Of a stretch of 10,903 nucleotides of DNA, positions 1 to 6,662 are shown piece after piece. The position numbers were made by a program, and so were the translations under genes. Source of the DNA: Conus ventricosus (Eukaryota > Mollusca > Gastropoda > Neogastropoda > Conidae); NCBI GenBank assembly GCA_018398815.1, contig CM031612.1, forward strand, positions 3,592,066 through 3,602,968. The letters are read 5' to 3'. Position 1 is the stretch's first letter. The number at the start of each line of letters is the position of its first letter. Under the pieces are notes generated by a model. The model was not told the DNA's origin, did no database searches, and was given only the letters and a program-made list of their open reading frames with translations.

Positions 1-124
1 CACGCAAAACAATAATTGTGACACTCTGCTCGGTGACTTCATTTTTAACAGAGTATTTGGAGTTCCATAGCCTGCAAATCAAAACAAAAGAAAGAAAAAG
101 AAAAAAAAGCCCCCCTCCCCCTTC

Positions 125-125
<1 letters not shown>

Positions 126-177
<52 letters not shown>

Positions 178-261
178 ACACACGCACACACACACACACA
201 CACGCACACACACACACACGCACACACATACACACGCACACACATACACACACACACGCAC

Positions 262-302
<41 letters not shown>
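126..302. repeat. (CA)n microsatellite with CG interruptions
   Basis: Almost uninterrupted CA dinucleotides, broken by scattered CACG and CATA variants. It gives artificial Thr-His open frames on one strand and Val-Cys frames on the other, which are not genes. Confidence 0.97.
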
Positions 303-306
<4 letters not shown>

Positions 307-395
307 AATTGAGAGCTCCTGGTTCTAGAGGGTCCAAGTCTCTTTTCCCCTTCACCTCTTCCCTCCTCTCCTTCCTCTTACCCCCTCTCATCCCT

Positions 396-418
396 CCCCC
401 CCCCCCCCCCCCCCCCCC
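396..418. repeat. poly-C tract in a CT-rich block
   Basis: A run of 23 C closes a CT-rich stretch that starts near 340. The exact length is unreliable in such homopolymers. The G-rich complement could form a quadruplex. Confidence 0.9.
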
Positions 419-419
419 T

Positions 420-1653
420 CGTTTTGGCTATTGTCTTTTGAGCAGAAGTCCAAATGTGGAGCATCAAGATTCTACAGTATAATTATCCCTATTGGCTGAC
501 CATTCCTATGGATCTACTTTATCTGCTCTGAATGAGAATGAGGAAAATAGGTCATAATAATCACAGAATCTCAGAAATATTTGGCTATAGGCTAAAAAAG
601 CCTTTTGCCCTCATCATTAGTGTCCCATTAATATGCTTTTGGATCACTGCATAGTGACTGTCCCTTGGTTAAATCAGGCATAGTGTATACTACATTTATC
701 ACCGCTTCAATAAAGATTTAAATCTAAATCAGTAGAAAATACGTGGTCCTTAAAAGTTTTATCAATTTGATTTTTGAAGGCGTTAACTGATGATGCATTA
801 ATGGTATGATAATGGAAGGTCATTCCACAGAATAATAATACGATTAGTAAAAAATATAATAAAAATAGGCTAAAAACATTTTTTTTCAAAAACCTGTGGA
901 ACTGGTAAGTTACGAAGTTGGTCTTTTTAAGTTTGAATAAGACTTGCCATCACACGTACAATTTTTAAAGTACCATCTTTTAAGCACTGGGTTTAAATAA
1001 CTAAAGATGGCCTCTGACTATTCCTTATCTCAACCCCCCACCCACCACCCCTCCTCCTACCCTCTCTCCCCAAAATGAACACATTCTTTCCAGTGTAATG
1101 TGTCTCATAAATGCGACTCAAACAAACAAAATGATCGGTCTTACCTTCGGTTAGATTGAAAACAAAAAATCTCTTGATCAAGTTGATATCAGCCAGCAGT
1201 TAATAGGCCTAATCATTTCAAACACAGAACTGGTTCATGAACCTCATGTTATTATGGCCCAGCAGTTTCCATGATTTTTTTTATTCATCTGTATCCATTG
1301 ATGAACGGCCCAGACAAGAGTTATGACGTAAGCAAAAAGCTGACATCATTTGAGTTGTTCTAGCTGTGTGTGCGTCACTGATCGATGTCATGTGACTACT
1401 TTAGCCTGTCGACTTCTATTTTGTTTAGGCTGCGTGCACAATAATAAAAGGAAAATACCACGCTTCCACAATATGGGTTAATCTATAATTAGTCTCTAGA
1501 TATTGTATTATTTTTGGCGTTTGTAGTAAAAGAGGTGATCAGTAAGAGTAAGCGACTAATGGTATTTACGTTTTTATGATCTGACGTCCTATTATTTGCC
1601 TATTACAGATAGTTTTTCCCCTCGTAATTTCATTGCATAAGCCGACATCAAAT

Positions 1654-1656
<3 letters not shown>
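420..1656. other. intergenic DNA without recognisable gene
   Basis: AT-rich sequence with a C-rich patch near 1033-1071. The only open frame of note is minus-strand 707-889 (60 codons, TTG start, hydrophobic then polar). I could not tie it to a family with confidence. No tRNA, rRNA or terminal repeat was recognised. Confidence 0.6.

Positions 1657-1688
<32 letters not shown>
1657..1688. repeat. (AC)16 microsatellite
   Basis: Uninterrupted AC dinucleotides in AT-rich DNA. Confidence 0.95.
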
Positions 1689-1690
<2 letters not shown>

Positions 1691-1826
1691 TGTAGTCCAG
1701 TCAGGTATTTGCTTTAATCTGATACTGATAGTGTGTGAAGGTTTGTTTGTTTATTCGTTTGTGTGTCTAATTGTTTTCTGATGTTATGTACACCACCCTC
1801 CGCTCACTCCCAGCCCCACCCCGTCC

Positions 1827-1828
<2 letters not shown>

Positions 1829-1896
<68 letters not shown>

Positions 1897-1912
1897 GCGC
1901 GCGCGCGCGCGC
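1829..1912. repeat. compound (AC)n(GC)n microsatellite
   Basis: About 27 AC units pass directly into about 15 GC units (1883-1912). Alternating purine-pyrimidine GC of this length is the classic sequence for left-handed Z-DNA. Open frames across it are compositional artefacts. Confidence 0.96.
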
Positions 1913-2010
1913 AACATGAACAAACTCTATCTCCCTCCCTCTATATGCCTGTCTATCTCTCCTTTCTTGTCTAATATCACATAGTTTGTGAAAAGACGTT
2001 AAAGTACTAT

Positions 2011-2035
2011 ACTACTACTACTACTACTACTACTA

Positions 2036-2091
<56 letters not shown>

Positions 2092-2160
2092 GCACACGCA
2101 CGTACGCACGCACGCACACAAGCACGCACGCACGCACGCACGCACGCGCGCGCGTACGTA
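2011..2160. repeat. compound (ACT)n(CA)n(CGCA)n array
   Basis: ACT triplets (2011-2039) are followed by CA dinucleotides (to 2088) and then a mixed CGCA/GTAC-rich segment (2091-2160). The unit changes twice without intervening unique DNA. The preceding GACGTTAAAGTAC resembles the tail of a retroposon whose 3' end seeded the array, but that is a guess. Confidence 0.93.
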
Positions 2161-2262
2161 CTTTGAACGTTTTCAAATTCTCAAAGAAGTCAGTTCCAAA
2201 GTTTGTGCACTTTTCTTTCTGTGTGAGTTTTTAGCAAGTGGGTGGTTCAAGACGATCGACAC

Positions 2263-2264
<2 letters not shown>

Positions 2265-2322
<58 letters not shown>

Positions 2323-2335
2323 TGCGTGCGTGTGT
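2265..2335. repeat. compound (TG)n(TGCG)n array
   Basis: TG dinucleotides (2265-2304) pass into TGCG tetranucleotides and back to TG. It is the complementary counterpart of the CA/CGCA array at 2040-2160, about 100 bp away, so the two can pair as an inverted repeat. Confidence 0.95.
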
Positions 2336-2392
2336 TTAATTATAGGCAGCCAGAGTTATTTTGTCAGGCTCAGCGTCATCCAAGTCATTAAA

Positions 2393-2397
2393 GACGT
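2393..2397. repeat. left target-site duplication GACGT
   Basis: The five bases directly outside the left terminal repeat are identical to 8277-8281 directly outside the right one, in the same orientation, as expected for a staggered cut at integration. Confidence 0.85.
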
Positions 2398-2577
2398 AGA
2401 GAACAGTATTTTACCAATCCTGGCTCACTTTCGCCCTCAAACAAGTTTTCGGGCGAAAGTGACCTAAAAGCCGCCTTTCCCTGTTCTCTAACAAGTAAGA
2501 CTTCAATAACCAAAAAATAACGATTATCTACAAACAGACATACTGTGTAGGGTTATCCGTTTTTAATACTAATTTAC
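2398..2577 (+). repeat. left terminal inverted repeat (180 bp)
   Basis: It pairs with 8097-8276 base for base without gaps; I count six substitutions. Weaker similarity runs inward for about 20 bp. The outer 92 bp (2398-2489) begin with AGAGAACAG and end with CTGTTCTCT, its exact complement. They enclose a second stem, TCACTTTCGCCC (2425-2436) with 2451-2462. The inner 50 bp are an inverted copy of the ATPase gene end, so on the minus strand they encode the same last 15 residues and stop. Confidence 0.93.
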
Positions 2578-2963
2578 AAAACTTACTTGTCTTTTAAAAC
2601 TAAGTTATATTTTTGACATAAAATCCGCACACTTATTCTGACTAATTTCTACCTACAAAACTATGTGTAACAGATAGGCTGACACGAGGCTGAAACCTGA
2701 TCGCTTAATTTACGGCTGGCGCAGACCAGCGACCTTCGTTCACACAGCGCACGGCCCGCTTACAAACTGCGACCAAAAAATCAATAAAGCACCCCTGGCG
2801 GCGCGTTAGCGAATGTTCTAGACTGTCATGTGTCACTCCCACTTCGTGGCCGCCACGTCAGCAAGACTGGTTTTGCCATTGTTTACCGGACTACTTCACA
2901 AGAAGGTTGTGTTTTGACTGTGCTTCGGTGTGACCACTGTGTTTTAGTTGTGTTTTATTTTAA
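2578..2963. other. left sub-terminal non-coding region
   Basis: No convincing frame is seen here. The first part continues a degraded inverted copy of the ATPase C-terminal codons. From about 2710 to 2830 the base composition becomes GC-rich, unlike the AT-rich genes of the element. This is a reasonable place for the promoter of the rightward frame that starts at 2964, but no clear TATA element or other signal was identified. Confidence 0.5.
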
Positions 2964-3303
2964 AATGGCTAACATGTTTACTAAAGAACAAACTCTTGCT
3001 ATTCGAGGCCATAAGTTTTACTTTAACTGCATGTTAGAGTATTTGTTGAAAAGAATTAGGTGAAGCATAACTTTGGAAATGAACGACTATCTTAAAGGTT
3101 TGTTGGTTTAAGGAAATGAAAACGTTGAAGGCAATATTGTTGGCCAAGATATAGACAAATTCGATACGTTTTTGACTATCGATGAGATGGCTCCTTATCT
3201 AAGAAATGGCGCTGCATTGTTGAAAGTTGGCCGAGCCTTTAATTGCTAGTTGACGGCCTACCTAAGGACTTTGCACTATCCGATACTTACTACGTGGCCG
3301 GAC
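2964..3303 (+). pseudogene. decayed reading frame running into the assembly gap
   Basis: ATG at 2964 has a good context (AAAATGG) and opens 32 codons to TGA at 3061. The same frame continues with protein-like composition through TAA at 3109 and on to TAG at 3247. After that a different frame (from 3243) looks more coding, with residues such as LLVDGLPKDFALSDTYY, up to the gap. Two in-frame stops plus a likely 1-base shift suggest a broken gene. No donor/acceptor pair that restores the frame was found. The product is unknown. It may be the 5' part of the gene whose end emerges at 3404, but reading phase across the gap cannot be tested. Confidence 0.4.
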
Positions 3304-3403
3304 NNNNNNNNNNNNNNNNNNNNNNNNNNNNNNNNNNNNNNNNNNNNNNNNNNNNNNNNNNNNNNNNNNNNNNNNNNNNNNNNNNNNNNNNNNNNNNNNN
3401 NNN
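3304..3403. other. assembly gap (100 N, true length unknown)
   Basis: Exactly 100 N is the usual placeholder for a gap of unknown size. Any frame drawn across it is artificial, and the size and gene content of the mobile element are minima because of it. Confidence 0.97.
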
Positions 3404-3507
3404 TATTGAGCCTATGCAAGCAAAGTAGTTGGCTTTATGGCGAGCACCTATGGACATTAGTTCTCTTAATAGTTGGGTTACTCTTTAGTAAAATAAAGAA
3501 GGAGTAA
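3404..3507 (+). CDS. C-terminal end of a tail-anchored protein (partial, emerges from gap)
   Basis: The frame beginning at TTG 3406 gives 33 residues to TAA at 3505-3507. It contains a hydrophobic segment LWTLVLLIVGLLF followed by the basic tail SKIKKE. This is the shape of a C-terminal single-pass membrane anchor with a short charged end. The rest of the gene lies in the gap. Its last 30 bases overlap, tail to tail, the end of the minus-strand gene at 3478, which also ends in a membrane anchor. Family unknown. With so short a fragment the frame could be fortuitous, but composition and a clean stop in a compact element favour a real gene end. Confidence 0.4.
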
Positions 3508-4578
3508 TCCTAGGCCAGTTAATCCAAAAACAAGCGCTGTCTTTTCATATTCATGGCCATTATTTTCTTTGGCTTCGTGGACTTCGTGGTCTTCAATGGC
3601 CTTTGGGCTTTGAACCGCGGGGATTGGATGACTTATTCTTGGGGGGTCATCTTGCTTGTTTACTGCTTGCAATATTACTGGCTCAGAATTTATTTCGTTT
3701 TTCCCGACTTTCTGTTCATTGCCTGCCACAAGGATTTCATTGTTGTAGTTTATTATTGTTCCTATCTGGAGTCTGAGGTCAGAAGGTAGCATGTATAAAC
3801 CAGTGCCAACAGCAAAGTCAACTTTTGATCTTGCGAATTGTAAAACATGTTGGTACCTTTTAATACTTGAAGGCAAATCAACAGTAGAATTAATGGCATC
3901 CTCTAAATTTGCCAAGTACTGTTTTTGTGCATCAAAGCCAGTAGAAGGATCAGTTATGCCCGATCTTGCCTGTGCTTGCGAACCTAGCAAACACCAAACG
4001 TAAGTACGAATAGAGTCGTTTATTCGTTCTATTCCTGCTTTAGTTAGGCCCTTAGAAGTGTCTAAGATAAATGTTGTCCATGCTTTTTTATGCTCTTGCT
4101 CTATGGACCCGAGGTGAACAGTTGTGCCTGAAGAGAAAGATGTGTAAGGAGGATTCCAATCATATTTATACTTTCTGTGCACGCCCCAAAAATAAGGGGT
4201 GCCTAGACCATGATTAAGATCCAACTTTTGTCTAAAGTCTGTCTTAACATTAATATTGAATTCGTTACAGATCCTTTCAAAAGCCTTCATGTCTATTCTG
4301 TTGCTGAATGGATTAAACGGCTTGTCATTTGGTAAAGGTGCTTGCAGTTCAGTTAAAATACGTCTGAAGGTGTAATAAAAATGAAATCTGTACACTGACC
4401 TCACCAAAGGATCAGGATGATTTAGATGATCTGCATACGACACTCCACACCCAGTTGATACACAAAACACAGCAAAGTTTAACTGGTTCTGATAAAACTG
4501 CATCGGATGACTAAACCACACTTTAGCGATGTAGTCTTTTTTAATAGGAGGGTTAAGATATCTGTTTAATTTTATAAC
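3478..4578 (-). CDS. exon 2 of a ~406-aa conserved element protein with C-terminal membrane anchor
   Basis: This long minus-strand frame, 366 codons from the proposed splice acceptor at 4579/4578 to the stop at 3478, has no ATG until the codon at 4503-4501. The codons upstream of that still read like protein (for example RYLNPPIKKDYIAKVW) back to an in-frame TAA near 4593. That argues for a spliced 5' exon rather than a start here. The GCGAAG acceptor is in phase 0 with exon 1 (5939-5820). The protein is soluble-looking and rich in Tyr, Phe and Asn. It has a low-complexity acidic/basic stretch before a final hydrophobic segment (about residues 387-403 of the spliced product) ending in TKE. 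I recall similar uncharacterised proteins in many aquatic invertebrate genomes but cannot name a domain. A virion structural or membrane-associated role is inferred only from the company of the ATPase and penton-like genes. Confidence 0.7.
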   Translation of the reverse strand, partial: VIKLNRYLNPPIKKDYIAKVWFSHPMQFYQNQLNFAVFCVSTGCGVSYADHLNHPDPLVRSVYRFHFYYTFRRILTELQAPLPNDKPFNPFSNRIDMKAFERICNEFNINVKTDFRQKLDLNHGLGTPYFWGVHRKYKYDWNPPYTSFSSGTTVHLGSIEQEHKKAWTTFILDTSKGLTKAGIERINDSIRTYVWCLLGSQAQARSGITDPSTGFDAQKQYLANLEDAINSTVDLPSSIKRYQHVLQFARSKVDFAVGTGLYMLPSDLRLQIGTIINYNNEILVAGNEQKVGKNEINSEPVILQAVNKQDDPPRISHPIPAVQSPKAIEDHEVHEAKENNGHEYEKTALVFGLTGLGLLLLYFTKE

Positions 4579-4596
4579 CTTCGCCAGACCGGGTTA

Positions 4597-4681
4597 TAGA
4601 CTACACACGGAAGCCATCGTGGGGCCGTGCGGACCCATACTTCTCAAAGAAGGAAAAGTGTGCACCCCCTTCCGTAGATGT
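4597..4681 (+). repeat. left inverted repeat of nested piggyBac element
   Basis: These 85 bp match the reverse complement of 5541-5625 with a single substitution. They contain the near-palindromic motif GTGGGGCCGTGCGGACCC that recurs in the subterminal repeats on the other side. The inner edge abuts the transposase C-terminal codons at once, which shows an internal deletion. I could not find a matching TTAA on both sides, so the exact transposon ends remain open. Confidence 0.85.
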
Positions 4682-4859
4682 AGAATCTGAGCCAGGCACA
4701 TCTGCTCAAGCTGCCAGCAAGTCGCGCAAGAGGGCACGATGTGCGATGTGTCCTTGGAAGGCTGACCGGAAAGTAAGACAGAGATGCCAGAGGTGCAATG
4801 TCTTTATTTGTCCGGATCACATGAAAGCTGTGTGCACTGTCTGCTTCGACGGCCAATGA
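4677..4859 (+). pseudogene. piggyBac transposase, C-terminal cysteine-rich fragment
   Basis: In the frame ending with TGA at 4857-4859, about 60 residues show the cysteine pattern CAMC, CQRC, CPDH, CTVC, preceded by a basic KSRKR stretch. This spaced Cys/His array, at the very end of the protein, is characteristic of the zinc-binding C-terminal domain of piggyBac-family (DDE_Tnp_1_7) transposases, which contacts the terminal repeats. The whole catalytic DDD core is absent. Upstream the frame runs straight into the 85-bp inverted repeat, so the fragment results from an internal deletion and cannot encode an active enzyme. It lies antisense within the proposed intron of the element gene. Confidence 0.85.
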
Positions 4860-4961
4860 TGTGCCTGTCAGTACTGTGGTTTCTGAAAAGAAATGCAGAC
4901 CCTGCTTCGATATGTGCTTTTGCCGCACATTATTTCTGTTCGCTTGCCTGCCTGCTTGCTG

Positions 4962-4996
4962 CCCCCCCCCCCCCCCCCCTCCCCACTCTGTCTCTC

Positions 4997-5057
<61 letters not shown>
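4962..5057. repeat. poly-C / (TC)n / (AC)n low-complexity tract
   Basis: Eighteen C are followed by TC repeats (about 4998-5014) and AC repeats to 5057. The tract lies in the 3' flank of the transposase fragment, inside the putative intron. All open frames here are artefacts of composition. Confidence 0.95.
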
Positions 5058-5059
<2 letters not shown>

Positions 5060-5454
5060 TGCACTCTTGAGGCCTGCATGCCGGTCTAGCTTTACCATCA
5101 CTGTGTGAAATTTTCAGCTTACCATGAGGCTTGCCCACAGCGCTTTATACACCTCTTTCCTCGTCTTGCCCACATGCCACACAATGTACTGTAGGCCTGG
5201 TGGTACACTGGCCCCATGCACAGAGAAACGGACTTACTACGTGAACCTGAATTGTTGATAAACAAAGCCAAGGCTTACAGAAAGAACACAAAGCTTATCG
5301 ACTGCACATGATACAGAAACAACAGGATATGGGAGAAAAACCTACCCGTGCTTAGAAAACTCGCTCTCCAAGGCACAACCGGTGCTGCTGCTTGCCTCCG
5401 CCATGATGAAATGATGAAAACAGGCCACTTCCAGTATTTGTTGTCACAGTAACA
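5058..5454. other. unique internal sequence of the nested piggyBac element
   Basis: There is no clear gene. One minus-strand mini-frame starts at ATG 5404 in a strong context (ATCATGG). It gives 20 residues beginning MAEASSSTG before TAG at 5344-5342, with a possible donor at the end. It looks like a first exon, but it points against the transposase fragment. Otherwise nothing recognisable. Confidence 0.4.
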
Positions 5455-5604
5455 ATGTGGGCCCACACGGCCCCACGACATCTACGGAAGGATATGCACG
5501 TTTTTCCTTCTTTGGGAAGCATGGGCCGCACGGCCCCACGACATCTACGGAAGGGGGTGCACACTTTTCCTTCTTTGAGAAGTATGGATCCGCACGGCCC
5601 CACG
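5455..5604 (+). repeat. tandem subterminal repeats (about 64 bp, 2.3 copies)
   Basis: Copies start at 5455, 5521 and 5584 (the last partial). Each opens with a CCRCACGGCCCCACGA core followed by CATCTACGGAAG and a TTTTCCTTCTTTG tail in the full copies. A related core recurs at 5778-5793. Subterminal repeats of this kind are usual transposase-binding sites in piggyBac-like and other cut-and-paste transposons; here that role is inferred. Confidence 0.8.
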
Positions 5605-5625
5605 ATGGCTTCCGTGTGTAGTCTA
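5541..5625 (-). repeat. right inverted repeat of nested piggyBac element
   Basis: The reverse complement of 4597-4681, 84 of 85 positions identical. It overlaps the second and third units of the tandem subterminal repeats, so the left side carries only one such unit and the right side several. Confidence 0.85.
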
Positions 5626-5819
5626 AATTTGACCTTTGTTTTTATAATTACTTCTCGCTGAAATTTAATTATCTTTTAGGAAATAAGAGCTGTTTAGGTG
5701 CCCGAGGCACTCTTAAAAGCTCATTACAAAATTCCTACTAGTTTAAGAGATATTTGCAATTAAACACCCTTCTGGGTCCACACGGACCCACGACCACCGG
5801 CGAAGGTTGGCGTACTCAC

Positions 5820-5939
5820 CTTTACTTGAAAGGTGTCAGTCTGGGTCACAGAAATGTCAAGAGTATCAGTTGTTATATTTTTAAGATTGTAGTGCGGCCC
5901 AACAGAATATTTTGCGCCAGTATATTTGAATGCACTCAT
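5820..5939 (-). CDS. exon 1 of the ~406-aa element protein
   Basis: ATG at 5939-5937 in good context (AAAATGA) opens 40 codons beginning MSAFKYTGAKYSVG and ending FQVK at a GTGAGT donor. Read through the donor, the frame soon enters transposon-derived sequence and ends without further protein-like content, which supports splicing. Phase 0 at the junction agrees with exon 2. The start codon is only 17 bp from the divergent ATG at 5957, so the two genes must share a promoter region or overlap in their leaders. Whether the joined transcript exists is unproven. Confidence 0.55.
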
Positions 5940-5956
5940 TTTATTTCGTTTAAAAA

Positions 5957-6646
5957 ATGTTTGTAACAATAACAACTCAAGACCGTCCTTCGTTTTTAGA
6001 ACATGCTATTGATAACGAATGCGGAACCAGAACGGTCGCGCTCCATGAAATATTCTACAAAGTCGTATGGTTTAATATAAGCAAAGCCAAGGAGAATAAT
6101 AAGGTTCTAAAATTTGACAAAACAGGGGCCAAAGTTAGCCAGTTAACAATCCCTGATGGTTATTACGGGTTTTGCTCACTAAAAGAAGCAATGAGTAACT
6201 TCGACATTACTCTCAAACTTAACAATGCAAATCTAAAAACAATGTTAACATTCAAGCCTGAAGAAGAAGGAGGTTACTATTTTGATAAAGAGCTAGCTAA
6301 AATGTTAGGCTTTGCAGCTGACAATTTTACATTTAGAGTTACACAAAACAAAACTACTTATGAGGGAGAAAATCCGCTCGATCTTGCATTACATTCATTA
6401 CTCTATGTTCATTTGGATGAGCTGAGCACTGATGAAAACTTATATGATGGAAGGCCCTCAACTGTTTTAAGAGCTCTTCCATCAGGGAAAGCTGCATATT
6501 GCGATTATGAAATTATACAATTCCCTAATTTACAGTTTAAAAGATTAGTTTGTGGGAGGGTCGGATCATTTAATATAAAAATTGCAGACAAAACAGGGAA
6601 AGTCGTGAAATGTGATAACCTGCACATTGTTTTGGAAGTAAAATAA
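5957..6646 (+). CDS. candidate penton-like (single jelly-roll) minor capsid protein
   Basis: A 229-aa frame starts at ATG 5957 (A at -3) and ends at TAA 6644. There is no signal peptide or membrane segment. The sequence alternates short hydrophobic strands with polar turns, as in a beta-sandwich. The last 80 residues (from LYVHLDELS through the IKIADKTGKVV strand to the final VLEVK) resemble, to my eye, the C-terminal end of penton-like minor capsid proteins in invertebrate Polintons. In those viruses such proteins form the five-fold vertices. It heads a + strand block, with only 16 bp to the next gene. It could equally be another beta-rich virion protein; the assignment rests on pattern memory and context, not a search. 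Confidence 0.5.
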   Translation: MFVTITTQDRPSFLEHAIDNECGTRTVALHEIFYKVVWFNISKAKENNKVLKFDKTGAKVSQLTIPDGYYGFCSLKEAMSNFDITLKLNNANLKTMLTFKPEEEGGYYFDKELAKMLGFAADNFTFRVTQNKTTYEGENPLDLALHSLLYVHLDELSTDENLYDGRPSTVLRALPSGKAAYCDYEIIQFPNLQFKRLVCGRVGSFNIKIADKTGKVVKCDNLHIVLEVK

Positions 6647-6662
6647 TTAGCTGTTCTAAAAC

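Larger units (their letters stand above)
4579..5819 (-). other. putative 1241-bp intron containing a nested piggyBac remnant
   Basis: On the minus strand the donor is AAG|GTGAGT (intron starts at 5819), a near-ideal 5' splice site. The best phase-compatible acceptor is GGCGAAG|GTT (intron ends at 4579), weaker and without a strong pyrimidine tract. Removing this segment joins two phase-0 frames that otherwise lack a stop (exon 1) or a start (exon 2). The same 10-bp inverted repeat, AACCTTCGCC, lies just inside both ends (4576-4585 and 5799-5808). So the intron may largely be the inserted transposon itself. Confidence 0.55.

Noticed and set aside
126..302. CRISPR-like regular repetition
   Set aside because: Dinucleotide microsatellite without spacers, in a eukaryotic context.
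707..889. Minus-strand 60-codon frame with a hydrophobic segment and an end faintly like a LINE C-terminus
   Set aside because: Short, starts at TTG, mostly low-complexity hydrophobic residues, no neighbouring LINE domain. The resemblance is too weak.
3250..3507. Frame running across the N gap
   Set aside because: The gap length is a placeholder, so phase across it is meaningless. Only the part after the gap was kept.
3553..4003. Plus-strand frames at 3553-3789 and 3791-4003
   Set aside because: They lie antisense within the long minus-strand exon and have no independent support.
4590..4600. GGGTTA as a canonical piggyBac end with a TTAA target
   Set aside because: The opposite end has no matching GGG/TTAA boundary, and the orientation would place the element on the wrong side.
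4784..5108. Several plus- and minus-strand frames across the C/TC/AC tract
   Set aside because: Compositional artefacts downstream of the transposase stop, or other frames of it.
5352..5661. Frames across the tandem repeats on both strands, with internally repeated residues
   Set aside because: They reflect the 64-bp DNA repeat and shift frame between copies. Not protein-like.
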